Shown: positions 15,580-23,270 of the stretch, piece by piece
How positions within the stretch are numbered: the stretch's first letter is position 1
Layout: the number at the start of each line of letters is the position of its first letter
Assembly: GCA_009773185.1 (NCBI GenBank)
Contig: WPIF01000009.1
Location: 35,307 to 99,306 of the forward strand
Length of the DNA: 64,000 nt
Source: Nitrospirota bacterium
GTDB lineage: Bacteria > Nitrospirota > Thermodesulfovibrionia > Thermodesulfovibrionales > UBA1546
Direction of reading: 5' to 3'
The notes under the pieces: generated by a model
The model's input: the letters and a program-made list of their open reading frames with translations, nothing else
Databases searched by the model: none
What the model was told of the DNA's origin: nothing
Made by a program: the position numbers and the translations under genes

Positions 15580-15681
15580 GGAGTAGGGAGCAGGCGTCCC
15601 GCGGCAAACGGGACACCGATCTATGCACTAACATAGACCACAGGAACCCCTACTACTCCCCGTCGTCCGGACCGGAACGAC
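15580..15681 (+). ncRNA. Structured RNA candidate, C4 antisense RNA-like three-way junction
   Basis: The segment folds as a closing stem GGAGTAG (15580-15586)/CTACTCC (15653-15659) around two perfect hairpins. These are GTCCCG/CGGGAC (15596-15601/15609-15614, 7-base loop) and TCTATG/CATAGA (15620-15625/15632-15637, 6-base loop). A third hairpin GTCGT/ACGAC lies at 15662-15681. Closing stem, two internal hairpins, and the motifs CAGGCGTCC and CCACAGGA resemble phage C4 antisense RNAs, known from P1/P7 to control antirepressor genes. The resemblance is from memory and needs a covariance-model check. It fills the gap between the fibre region and the methylase. Confidence 0.5.
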
Positions 15682-15721
15682 ATGGGAATTATAGCAGGCA
15701 GGATAAAAAGGAGTCTATGTT

Positions 15722-16507
15722 ATGAACAGCTTTCTCGCATGGATTGGCGGTAAGCGTATCCTCGCCAAAACAATCATCTCAATGATGCCTGAGCATAAAA
15801 CTTATGTTGAGGTATTCGGCGGAGCAGGATGGGTGCTCTTCAGGAAGCAACCCTCAGAAGTCGAAGTCTGGAACGATATAAATTCAGACCTGGTCAATCT
15901 CTTCAGAATTGTCAGAAATAAGCTCCATATTTTTAAGAGAAGACAGTATTTCCTCTTATCAAGCAGGGAAGAATATTTCACCTTTCAAAAGGCGATTAAA
16001 ACAGGGAAATTCAAGGATGATGTAGACAGGGCAATAGCCTTTTATTATTGCATTAGAAACAGCTTCGGTTCTGGTATATTTACGGGCTATGCCTTTGGCC
16101 CTAATCGGGGGCCGAAATACTGTGAAGGGATAGAAAAACTTGAAGCGGCCAGAGATAGGTTGAAGAATGTGTATATTGATAATCTGTCCTTTAACAGGCT
16201 TATCCCGAACTACGACAGAAAAGAGACGCTGTTCTATTGCGACCCGCCATATCGTATGCTGCTTGATAAGCCGTGCGGTAAGCAATACTACCAACATACC
16301 TTCACGGTTGAGGATCATACGAGGCTCAGGGACACACTAAAAGGCATATCTGTCCGGTTCGTATTATCATATGATGACCACCCTGAGGTTAGGAAACTCT
16401 ATAAGCGGTTCAAGGTGGTAGAAACCGAGCCGGTGCTTTATAGCATGAACAACCGGCAAAACTCACTGGCCAGACGAGTCGGAGAGTTGATAATAACCAA
16501 TTATTGA
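15722..16507 (+). CDS. Dam-type N6-adenine DNA methyltransferase (D12 class)
   Basis: This 261-residue protein carries the D12 class motifs in order: the N-terminal AdoMet-contact segment FLAWIGGKRILAKTI, motif I as VEVFGGAGWVLF, and catalytic motif IV as FYCDPPYRML (DPPY near residue 179). NSFGSGIF and the C-terminal VRFVLSYDD match the family. It methylates adenine, probably in a short palindrome such as GATC, although the target cannot be read from sequence. Phage copies often protect DNA from host restriction. It is the last prophage gene, with AAGGAG upstream and a terminator downstream. Confidence 0.85.
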   Translation: MNSFLAWIGGKRILAKTIISMMPEHKTYVEVFGGAGWVLFRKQPSEVEVWNDINSDLVNLFRIVRNKLHIFKRRQYFLLSSREEYFTFQKAIKTGKFKDDVDRAIAFYYCIRNSFGSGIFTGYAFGPNRGPKYCEGIEKLEAARDRLKNVYIDNLSFNRLIPNYDRKETLFYCDPPYRMLLDKPCGKQYYQHTFTVEDHTRLRDTLKGISVRFVLSYDDHPEVRKLYKRFKVVETEPVLYSMNNRQNSLARRVGELIITNY

Positions 16508-16513
16508 GAATTT

Positions 16514-16558
16514 AAACGGCTATTAAAGGCCGCCCGAAGGGGTCAAAAAGCCGTTTTT
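16514..16558 (+). terminator. Rho-independent terminator ending the prophage operon
   Basis: Arms AAACGGCT (16514-16521) and AGCCGTTT (16549-16556) are followed by TT. The loop holds a second small hairpin (GCCC-gaa-GGGG). It lies directly after the methylase stop codon. Confidence 0.75.
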
Positions 16559-16559
16559 C

Positions 16560-16717
16560 TCATTTTGCCTGTTACAATTTCTCAAACTGGCGGTTAGGTT
16601 ATACCTGTATAAATGCAAAAGTTTCCTTTTGCCTGTTTATTAATCACTCTCTGCTTAAAAAACAGGCAATTCCAACACGGTTCAAATCAAATAGCCTTAT
16701 TTATCAATGCATTGTTA
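16560..16717. promoter_or_regulatory. Operator-like inverted repeats upstream of the sigma54 site
   Basis: Three copies of the motif TTGCCTGTT occur: 16565-16573 (+), 16629-16637 (+) and inverted at 16660-16669 as AAACAGGCAA. The last two form a 10-base inverted repeat. A separate perfect inverted repeat GCAAAAG-tttc-CTTTTGC lies at 16615-16632. They sit about 50-160 bases upstream of the -24/-12 element, where enhancer-binding activators normally bind. The responsible protein is unknown; NtrC is a guess from context. Confidence 0.45.
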
Positions 16718-16734
16718 TTGGCATGCTTATTGTA
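16718..16734 (+). promoter_or_regulatory. Sigma54-type -24/-12 promoter
   Basis: TTGGCATGCTTATTGTA matches TTGGCACG-N4-TTGCA, with the -24 GG intact and the -12 GC changed to GT. Spacing is exact. It precedes a glutamine amidotransferase, glnB and glnA, all nitrogen-related. Predicted transcription start at about 16745 leaves almost no leader before the ATG at 16748. Confidence 0.5.
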
Positions 16735-16747
16735 ATTGCAAACTGCA

Positions 16748-17440
16748 ATGTCAGTCTTAATTTTGAAAAACATAAGGACAGAAGGCCCGGGAACTATTGT
16801 GGATTTTCTCAGAGAAAATAATGTACCTTATGAGGTTATAGAGCTTGAGAGCGAAAGAGTCCCTGATACAGCAATGTTTGACACGCTTGTTATAATGGGC
16901 GGCCCGATGAGCGTGAATGAGAGCGATACATATACGTTCATAAAAAAAGAAGAAGAGCTCGTCAGAGATTTCCTAAAAGCCAATAAAAAAATTCTTGGTA
17001 TATGCCTGGGCGCCCAGATTATGGCAAAGGCTCTCGGGGCAAAGGTTTATAAAGGTCCGGCACCGGAAATCGGCTGGCATGACATTGAGCTTACGGAGGC
17101 GGGGATAAGAGATACTATGATGAAAAAAATTGCGCTGCATCCAAAGGCAGGGGATTTCTGGAAAAAGTTCAAGGTGTTTCACTGGCATGGAGAAACATTC
17201 GACATCCCCTCGGAAGCCGACAGGCTTGCAAAATCAAGCCTGTATCCAAACCAGGCATTCAAATACGGAAATGATGCTTATGCATTCCAGTTCCACATAG
17301 AGGTAACAAAAAATATGGTGTATGACTGGCTGAAGAACGAACCGGTGGATATAAAGACTGATACTGAAAAATTTTATGAAACGTATCACGGCAGGGCCGT
17401 GAATTTTTATAAGGCATTTTTTAAAAGAATTATAGCGTAA
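16748..17440 (+). CDS. Class I glutamine amidotransferase (GMP synthase-like GATase)
   Basis: This 230-residue stand-alone GATase domain carries LVIMGGPMSVNE, the nucleophile elbow GICLGAQ (Cys86) and FQFHIE with His183 and Glu185, a complete catalytic triad. It hydrolyses glutamine to give ammonia, but no synthetase partner is attached. It resembles the YfeJ/GuaA N-terminal type. ATG 16748 is preferred over the upstream TTG (16736), which would fall before the predicted transcription start. It precedes glnB and glnA, so a role in glutamine turnover or gamma-glutamyl compound breakdown under nitrogen control is plausible. Confidence 0.8.
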   Translation: MSVLILKNIRTEGPGTIVDFLRENNVPYEVIELESERVPDTAMFDTLVIMGGPMSVNESDTYTFIKKEEELVRDFLKANKKILGICLGAQIMAKALGAKVYKGPAPEIGWHDIELTEAGIRDTMMKKIALHPKAGDFWKKFKVFHWHGETFDIPSEADRLAKSSLYPNQAFKYGNDAYAFQFHIEVTKNMVYDWLKNEPVDIKTDTEKFYETYHGRAVNFYKAFFKRIIA

Positions 17441-17480
17441 CGCAATAACTCTATAACGCGATAAACACAATAACAGGAGG
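17438..17480. repeat. Degenerate AACGCAATAAC/TATAACGC tandem repeats
   Basis: Short imperfect repeats of the type AACGC, AATAAC and TATAAC fill the gap before glnB. The same words recur at 17826-17896 and 22107-22170. Confidence 0.6.
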
Positions 17481-17483
17481 TGA

Positions 17484-17825
<342 letters not shown>

Positions 17826-17896
17826 GCGTAAGGCGTTATAGCGCAGAGCGTTAAGTGTTATAGCGCAACGCAATAACGCAATAACTCTATAACTAA
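17826..17896. repeat. Degenerate GCGTTATAGCG/AATAACGC repeats between glnB and glnA
   Basis: The stretch is made of imperfect copies of GCGTTATAGCGC, AACGCAATAACGC and TAACTCTATAAC. It is the same simple-repeat family as at 17438 and 22107; the words TAAGCGTAAGGCGTTATA are shared almost exactly with 22112-22129. It separates glnB from the glnA ribosome binding site (AAAGGAGG). Confidence 0.65.
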
Positions 17897-17912
17897 AATT
17901 AAAGGAGGAAGA

Positions 17913-19325
17913 ATGACACCAAAGGACGTAATCAAAATGGCTCAGGAAAACAAGGCTGTTATGGCAAATTTCAAATTCCTTGATTTTCCCGGAATCTGGC
18001 AGCATTTTGCTGTTCCGATATCAGAATTAAGAGAGGAGATATTTGAAGAGGGGCTTGGTTTTGACGGCTCTTCAATAAGGGGATGGCAGGCGATTCACAC
18101 ATCAGACATGCTCATAATTCCTGATGCAACAACTGCATTTATGGACCCCTTTATGGAGTATCCGACAATAAGCCTGATCTGCAATATCGTAGATCCGATA
18201 ACAAAAGAGTTCTATTCCAGAGACCCGCGGTATATTGCTCAGAAGGCAGAAGCTTATCTCAAATCAACCGGTATAGGCGATACAGCCTATTTCGGACCTG
18301 AGGCAGAGTTCTTTATTTTCGATAATATAAGATTTGCCCAGAACTCAAACAGCGGATACTATTTCATCGACTCGGTTGAGGGGATATGGAATTCAGGAAA
18401 AGAAGAGAACCCTAATCTTGGCTACAAGCCAAGACACAAGGAAGGCTATTTCCCTGTGCCTCCGACAGACAGTCAGGTAAACCTCAGGACAGAGATGGTC
18501 ATGGAGATGCAGAAATGCGGCATTTACATTGAAAGAGAACACCATGAGGTTGCAACAGCAGGACAGGCAGAGATTGATATGAGATTTGATTCGATGGTCA
18601 GAATGGCTGATAAACTGATGCTCTTTAAATACATAATCAAAAATGTGGCAAAGAGGCACAATAAAACAGTGACCTTTATGCCAAAACCATTATTCGGCGA
18701 CAACGGCTCAGGCATGCACGTGCACCAAAGCATATGGAAAAAGGACAAACCTTTGTTTGCAGGAAATGGTTATGCCGGCTTAAGCGAGCTTGCTATTTAC
18801 TATATCGGCGGAATACTGAAACATGCTCCGGCACTCGCTGCGCTTACAAACCCTACAACAAATTCATACAAGAGACTCACCCCTGGGTTTGAGGCGCCTG
18901 TAAATCTCGCATATTCAGCAAGAAACCGTTCAGCATGCATAAGGATACCGACCTATTCCGCAAGCCCCAAGGCAAAGAGAACCGAAGTCAGGTTCCCTGA
19001 CCCTTCATGCAATGGATACCTTGCGTTTGCAGCGATGCTCATGGCAGGGTTGGACGGCATAGAGAACAAGATACACCCTGGCGAACCTCTCGACAAGGAT
19101 ATCTATGAGCTTGGGCCTGAAGAACTTGCATCTGTTCCGACAATGCCTGCAAGCCTTGAAGAGGCATTGGATAATCTTGAGGCTGACAATGATTTCCTTA
19201 GGAAAGGAAATGTTTTCACAGAGGATGCCTTAGAGACATGGATAAGCTACAAGAGGTCCAAGGAAGTAGATGCATTAAGATTGAGACCTCACCCATACGA
19301 GTTCTTCCTGTATTACGATATTTAA
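17913..19325 (+). CDS. glnA: Glutamine synthetase, type I
   Basis: This 470-residue GSI makes glutamine from glutamate, ammonia and ATP in the cytoplasm. Signature segments are [10 protein letters not shown], metal and glutamate sites in [31 protein letters not shown], the [17 protein letters not shown] substrate loop and [10 protein letters not shown]. The adenylylation tyrosine (Y398, [11 protein letters not shown]) is present, so adenylyltransferase control is likely in addition to PII. Length is typical of the beta subtype. A strong terminator follows. Confidence 0.95.
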   Translation: MTPKDVIKMAQENKAVMANFKFLDFPGIWQHFAVPISELREEIFEEGLGFDGSSIRGWQAIHTSDMLIIPDATTAFMDPFMEYPTISLICNIVDPITKEFYSRDPRYIAQKAEAYLKSTGIGDTAYFGPEAEFFIFDNIRFAQNSNSGYYFIDSVEGIWNSGKEENPNLGYKPRHKEGYFPVPPTDSQVNLRTEMVMEMQKCGIYIEREHHEVATAGQAEIDMRFDSMVRMADKLMLFKYIIKNVAKRHNKTVTFMPKPLFGDNGSGMHVHQSIWKKDKPLFAGNGYAGLSELAIYYIGGILKHAPALAALTNPTTNSYKRLTPGFEAPVNLAYSARNRSACIRIPTYSASPKAKRTEVRFPDPSCNGYLAFAAMLMAGLDGIENKIHPGEPLDKDIYELGPEELASVPTMPASLEEALDNLEADNDFLRKGNVFTEDALETWISYKRSKEVDALRLRPHPYEFFLYYDI

Positions 19326-19343
19326 AAATTTTAGCAAAGATAT

Positions 19344-19377
19344 AAAAAAGGGAGGCAGTTCATGCCTCCCTTTTTTA
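19344..19377 (+). terminator. Rho-independent terminator after glnA
   Basis: Stem GGGAGGCA/TGCCTCCC has a 5-base loop GTTCA, an A-run before and six T after. It is bidirectional in form and ends the GATase-glnB-glnA operon. Confidence 0.9.
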
Positions 19378-19423
19378 TTGCCCTCAGGAATTTAATGCAA
19401 GCATATTAATTTCCGCCGCTAAA

Positions 19424-19457
19424 AATAAAAATCCCCCTTGCTTCTTCAGCAAGGGGG
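19424..19457 (-). terminator. Rho-independent terminator after cspA
   Basis: On the minus strand AATCCCCCTTGCT pairs with AGCAAGGGGGATT around a short loop and runs into TTTTATTTTT. It lies 15 bases after the cspA stop codon. Confidence 0.9.
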
Positions 19458-19471
19458 ATTCTGCAGGTCAA

Positions 19472-19672
19472 TTACAGTTTTGCTACATTGATTGCCTTGG
19501 GGCCTTTCGGTCCCTTTTCGGTATCAAAGCTCACTGAGTCACCCTCGGCAAGGCTTTTAAAGCCGTTGCCCTGGATTGAAGTGTGGTGGACAAATACATC
19601 GCTGCCGTCTTCGCTTGTAATAAAACCGAAGCCTTTTGCGTCATTAAACCACTTTACTGTTCCATTAGCCAT
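19472..19672 (-). CDS. Cold-shock domain protein
   Basis: This 66-residue single CSD protein has RNP1 KGFGFI and RNP2 VFVHH intact, plus [11 protein letters not shown] at the N-terminus. It binds single-stranded RNA and DNA as a chaperone. AAAGGAGG lies before the ATG. A leader of about 115 bases with a hairpin followed by eight U separates it from a candidate promoter, suggesting post-transcriptional control. It is a monocistronic gene with its own terminator. Confidence 0.93.
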   Translation of the reverse strand: MANGTVKWFNDAKGFGFITSEDGSDVFVHHTSIQGNGFKSLAEGDSVSFDTEKGPKGPKAINVAKL

Positions 19673-19723
19673 TTCTTTTACCTCCTTTTTTATAAACTCA
19701 AATCTCAGAAGGTCTCAACAAAT

Positions 19724-19757
19724 AAAAAAAACCACAAAGTTGAAAAGTCTTTGTGGC
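19724..19757 (-). terminator. Hairpin with U-run: pth terminator or cspA leader attenuator
   Basis: On the minus strand CCACAAAG pairs with CTTTGTGG across a 9-base loop and is followed by eight T. It lies between pth and cspA. It could end the prs-rplY-pth transcript. If the promoter at 19794-19823 is used for cspA, it would instead sit within the cspA leader as an attenuator. Confidence 0.75.
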
Positions 19758-19793
19758 CTCATAAACTGCAAAAACTTCTAAAATTCTAGACTT

Positions 19794-19823
19794 AGAGTAA
19801 CACGTCCCCGACCAATTAGTCAA
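19794..19823 (-). promoter_or_regulatory. Candidate promoter for cspA
   Basis: On the minus strand TTGACT (19823-19818) is separated by 18 bases from TACTCT (19799-19794). The -35 is good and the -10 weak. It would give a leader of about 115 bases containing the hairpin at 19724-19757. Confidence 0.35.
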
Positions 19824-19835
19824 GATAATTAAAAC

Positions 19836-20393
19836 CTACTTCACATTAAATCTGTTCATCGCCTTTGAAACACCTTCGGAGACAATCACGGCAATGGCAT
19901 CTGCTGCACGTTTAATGGCATCCTTGATTAATGGGAGTTCATCCCTTTTGAATTTCCTGAGGACATAATCTTCAGCCGGCGTCCCGATTTCCCTGCCAAT
20001 GCCAATCTTCACTCTTATAAATTCCTTTGTGCCGATATTCTGGATTACTGACTCTATTCCCCTGTGCCCGCCTGAGGAGCCGTCCTTTCTAATCTTTAGT
20101 TTCCCTGTTTCCATATCAAGGTCGTCATGTATCACTATCAGATTTTCGGGAGGAATATTGTGCCTCTTAAGAACGTCTCTTACAGCAAGTCCGCTGTTGT
20201 TCATAAACGTCAAAGGCTCTATGAGGAAAACACCATCTCCTTCCATAGAGCCTTTTCCTATCAGATAATCTCTCTTTTCTTTTAAATCTGTATCGAGAAA
20301 ATCAGCAATTGTATCCAGCACCATAAAACCAAGGTTGTGCCGGGTCTTTGCATATTTACTGCCATAGTTGCCGAGTCCGACTATAGCCCACAA
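19836..20393 (-). CDS. pth: Peptidyl-tRNA hydrolase
   Basis: This 185-residue bacterial Pth releases peptides from prematurely dropped tRNAs. It has the N-terminal VGLGNYGSKYAKTRHNLGF with catalytic His19, FMNNSGLAV, and VIHDDLDMETGKLKIRKDGSSGGHRGIESV with the conserved Asp and His. It starts directly after the rplY stop codon, giving the common rplY-pth pair, and is cotranscribed with prs upstream. Confidence 0.95.
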   Translation of the reverse strand: MWAIVGLGNYGSKYAKTRHNLGFMVLDTIADFLDTDLKEKRDYLIGKGSMEGDGVFLIEPLTFMNNSGLAVRDVLKRHNIPPENLIVIHDDLDMETGKLKIRKDGSSGGHRGIESVIQNIGTKEFIRVKIGIGREIGTPAEDYVLRKFKRDELPLIKDAIKRAADAIAVIVSEGVSKAMNRFNVK

Positions 20394-21107
20394 CTATTTT
20401 TTCTCCGCCTTCCCTTTTTTCTCTGTTTTCTCTGCTTTCTCCGCTCCCTCTTCTTTTTCTTCTTTCTTGCCTTTCTTTACGACCTCCGGCTCTACCATTT
20501 CAGGAGCAACTGCAACAACACCTTCAGCAGGCGCTGCCTCTTCTTTCTCAACAGCAGGAACAATAACATTGACAATAATCTCATCAGGTTCAGTAAGCAC
20601 CTTTATGCCTTCTCCGACACTGATGTCTTTAACATGTACGGCCTGCCCTGTCTCAAGCTTTGATATATCAATCTCAAAATGGCCGGGGATCTTATCAGGA
20701 AGACATTCGATTTCTACCTCCCTGAGCACATGCTGCAGGATGCCGCCGTCACGTTTGACACCAATCGGTTCACCAATTGTCATAATTCGCACATTCACGG
20801 TTACCTTCTCTGTCAGAGAAACCTCAAAAAAATCAGTGTGCAGGATATCTCCTTTCAGCGGGTCGAGCTGAAATTCCTTAAGGATTGCCAGCTTCTTGTC
20901 ACCATCCGAGAAGTTGAGGTTAACAACTGTGTGCTCCCCTGATGTAGCGTCAATAAATTCTGCCATAGCCTTTTTCGAGATAGATATCGGAAGCGAACCT
21001 CCATCCCTGTAAATAACCGCGGGTATCATCCCCTGCCGCCTGAGCGACCTGGCTATGCCTTTTCCGGCCTTATCTCTTTTTTCTACGTTTAGTGTAGCCC
21101 TTTCCAT
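20394..21107 (-). CDS. rplY: Ribosomal protein bL25, CTC long form
   Basis: This 237-residue protein joins an N-terminal L25 domain (KAGKGIARSLRRQGMIPAVIYR; binds 5S rRNA) to the TL5/CTC C-terminal beta domain (GEPIGVKRDGGILQHVLREVEIECLPDKIP). A low-complexity Glu/Lys tail (about residues 200-237) is unusual in composition but common in CTC proteins. It sits in the conserved prs-rplY-pth order. AAAGGAGG lies before the ATG. Confidence 0.93.
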   Translation of the reverse strand: MERATLNVEKRDKAGKGIARSLRRQGMIPAVIYRDGGSLPISISKKAMAEFIDATSGEHTVVNLNFSDGDKKLAILKEFQLDPLKGDILHTDFFEVSLTEKVTVNVRIMTIGEPIGVKRDGGILQHVLREVEIECLPDKIPGHFEIDISKLETGQAVHVKDISVGEGIKVLTEPDEIIVNVIVPAVEKEEAAPAEGVVAVAPEMVEPEVVKKGKKEEKEEGAEKAEKTEKKGKAEKK

Positions 21108-21147
21108 CTATTCCTCCTTTACCCCGCAGGAAATTTTTCAAGCGGGT

Positions 21148-22089
21148 TTATACAAAAAGCGAACTTATCGAAGATTCTTCATGAATCCTTTTTATGGCCT
21201 CACCGAGCAGAGGCGCAATGCTCAATACCTTGAGCTTTTTACATTTTTCCTTTTTGCTGTCCAATGGTATCGTATTAGTTACAATCAGCTCCTCTATAAC
21301 TGAATTATTAATCCTGTCTATAGCAGGCCCTGAGAGCACAGCGTGTGTGCATGCCGCCAGCACCTTTTTGGCGCCTTTCTCCTTAAGCGCAGATGCAGCC
21401 TGGGTAATTGTGCCTGCCGTATCTATCATATCATCGAGAATAATTGTTTCCTTGCCTTTAACCTCTCCTATAACATTCATCACCTCTGATACATTTGCCC
21501 TCTCCCGCCTTTTATCTATTATGGCCAGCGAGGCATTAAGCCTCTTTCCAAATGCCCTGGCCCTCTCCACACCTCCTGCATCAGGAGAAACTATGACAAG
21601 GTCTTTAAAATCACATTGCCTTATATAATCGAGCAGGACAGGCGATGCATAAAGATGATCAACAGGGATATTGAAAAAACCCTGTATCTGGCCTGCATGC
21701 AGGTCAACCGTCAAAACCCTGTTCGTGCCGGCAACGGTTATGAGGTCAGCCACAAGCTTCGAGGATATTGGAACTCTCGGCTGCACCTTTCTGTCCTGCC
21801 TTGCATATCCATAATAAGGGACGACTGCGGTTATCCTTCCTGCAGACGCCCTTTTCAGGGCATCGGTCAGCAGCAGGAGTTCCATAATGTTGTCATTAAC
21901 AGGAGTAGATGTTGACTGCAAAACAAATATATCCGACCCCCTTACATTCTCATCTATCTGAACCATAATCTCGCCATCGCTGAATGAAGTTATTGTTGTT
22001 TCGCATACAGGTATTCCGAGATATTCGGCGACTTCTTTTGCAAGCCCTTTGCTTGCATTCCCTGTTAGAAGTTTTATTCCATTATGCAT
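21148..22089 (-). CDS. prs: Ribose-phosphate pyrophosphokinase
   Basis: This 313-residue class I PRPP synthase makes PRPP from ribose 5-phosphate and ATP. It has [24 protein letters not shown], the catalytic flexible loop region [13 protein letters not shown], the divalent-metal site [12 protein letters not shown], and the PRPP-binding loop [14 protein letters not shown] 22089 is chosen because GGAGGG lies 4 bases upstream and homologues start here. An in-frame upstream ATG (22131) would add 14 residues encoded by the simple-repeat tract. Confidence 0.94.
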   Translation of the reverse strand: MHNGIKLLTGNASKGLAKEVAEYLGIPVCETTITSFSDGEIMVQIDENVRGSDIFVLQSTSTPVNDNIMELLLLTDALKRASAGRITAVVPYYGYARQDRKVQPRVPISSKLVADLITVAGTNRVLTVDLHAGQIQGFFNIPVDHLYASPVLLDYIRQCDFKDLVIVSPDAGGVERARAFGKRLNASLAIIDKRRERANVSEVMNVIGEVKGKETIILDDMIDTAGTITQAASALKEKGAKKVLAACTHAVLSGPAIDRINNSVIEELIVTNTIPLDSKKEKCKKLKVLSIAPLLGEAIKRIHEESSISSLFV

Positions 22090-22106
22090 TTTCCCTCCAA
22101 TGTTCG

Positions 22107-22175
22107 TTAAGCGTAAGGCGTTATAACACAAAGACTAACGCGATAAACGCTATAACCCAATAACGCTTTAAACGC
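22107..22175. repeat. Degenerate GCGTTATAAC/AACGCGATAAACGC repeats between prs and tRNA-Gln
   Basis: This is the same simple-repeat family as the two tracts flanking glnB; TAAGCGTAAGGCGTTATA is shared with 17825-17840. Words AACGC and CGATAAACGC recur with variable spacing. Confidence 0.6.
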
Positions 22176-22181
22176 TCTTGC

Positions 22182-22256
22182 TGGCTGGGGCGGGAGGATT
22201 CGAACCTCCATATGGGAGATCCAAAATCTCCTGACTTGCCGTTTGTCGACGCCCCA
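22182..22256 (-). tRNA. tRNA-Gln (TTG anticodon)
   Basis: A full cloverleaf: acceptor TGGGGCG/CGCCCCA, anticodon stem GGAGA/TCTCC with loop TTTTGGA (anticodon TTG), T-arm GGAGG-TTCGAAT-CCTCC, discriminator G and encoded CCA. Its place beside glnB/glnA and other housekeeping genes needs no special explanation. Confidence 0.95.
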
Positions 22257-22261
22257 TATAA

Positions 22262-22297
22262 TATAGTTTAAATAGTTTAAACAGTTTAAATAGGTCA
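22262..22297. repeat. Nine-base tandem repeat TAGTTTAAA
   Basis: Three near copies of (T/C)AGTTTAAA lie directly upstream of the tRNA-Gln on its strand, followed by AATAGG. This AT-rich tract may include the tRNA promoter, but no clear -35/-10 pair is assigned. Confidence 0.5.
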
Positions 22298-22337
22298 ATT
22301 TCTTCTTAACCTTTTTGAACTTCTTAAGCTATTTCAC

Positions 22338-23201
22338 CTAAATAAGCGTTTCAACAATCCTGCACCAATTGGGCTTCATTGCCCCGGCAGCCTTTTCTGC
22401 TGTTCCCCTGCTGTCAAACACGCCAAAGACAGTTGGCCCGCTTCCGCTCATCAGAGAAGCCCGTGCCCCGTTTGCAAGCATCCTGTCCTTCAGTTCGCCT
22501 ATAACCTCAAATTCCCTGATAACAGGAATTTCAAGGTCGTTTTTCATCATAACAGCAATGGATTTAAAATCCTGCCTATCGAGGGTTTGACTGAAAAGTT
22601 TAATATTATTCTCTTTCTTTGTCAACTCCGGCGGTAACCCGGTTTCGATTCGCAATGCCCTGCTCATCTCTGAATAGGCCCATTTTGTTGATACACTCAG
22701 ATCTGGCTTTACAAGCAGAATAATGTTAGGGGTATTGGCATTTAACTGCGTAACTATCTCCCCCCTGCCTTCAACTGCAGCAAAAGGCCCCTTAAAGAAA
22801 AAGGGTATGTCAGAGCCGAGCACGCCCCCTAAACCTGCAAGCTCGTCCTTGCTTAGCTCAAGCCCCCACAGCCTGTTCAACCCCGTCAGTGTGCATGCTG
22901 CGTCACTGCTCCCTCCTCCGAGACCGGCAGACATGGGAATCTCTTTTTTTAATGTTATAACTGCGCCCTTTTTGACTGACAGCCTTTCTTTCATAAGAAC
23001 TGCCGCCTTATAAACAAGGTTTTCTTCTAATGATATTTCAGCATCCGTTATTATCCCGATTTTTTCAGACTGTTCGAACGTGAGATAATCATAGAGAGCA
23101 ACGCTTTGCATAAGACTCGATATCTCATGATATCCGTCTTCTCTCTTTCGCAGGACTGATAGAAACCAGTTTATCTTTGCAGGTGTCTTAAGGGTGAACA
23201 T
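22338..23201 (-). CDS. ispE: 4-diphosphocytidyl-2-C-methyl-D-erythritol kinase
   Basis: This 287-residue GHMP kinase of the MEP isoprenoid pathway phosphorylates CDP-ME at the 2-hydroxyl. It has the N-terminal TPAKINWFLSVLRKREDGYHEI with catalytic Lys, the ATP-binding glycine loop PMSAGLGGGSSDAA, LGSDIPFFF with the catalytic Asp, and C-terminal MSGSGPTVFGVF. Length is typical. It follows the TPR lipoprotein gene on the same strand. Confidence 0.94.
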   Translation of the reverse strand: MFTLKTPAKINWFLSVLRKREDGYHEISSLMQSVALYDYLTFEQSEKIGIITDAEISLEENLVYKAAVLMKERLSVKKGAVITLKKEIPMSAGLGGGSSDAACTLTGLNRLWGLELSKDELAGLGGVLGSDIPFFFKGPFAAVEGRGEIVTQLNANTPNIILLVKPDLSVSTKWAYSEMSRALRIETGLPPELTKKENNIKLFSQTLDRQDFKSIAVMMKNDLEIPVIREFEVIGELKDRMLANGARASLMSGSGPTVFGVFDSRGTAEKAAGAMKPNWCRIVETLI

Positions 23202-23270
23202 AAGATAGCTTTCAGCTATAAGCTGTCAGCCTTAAGCCTCCAGGGTATTTGCTGAGGGCCGGGCGCTTCA

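Noticed and set aside
15580..15660. tRNA at the prophage end
   Set aside because: The closing 7-bp stem resembles an acceptor, but the D and T arms are absent and both internal hairpins have 6-bp stems with wrong loop sizes.
16508..16747. Prophage attachment site or Mu-type right end
   Set aside because: The left end is outside the window, so no pair of direct or inverted end sequences can be compared.
22090..22131. Longer prs start giving 14 extra residues
   Set aside because: The extension is coded by the simple-repeat tract, and a better SD precedes the downstream ATG.
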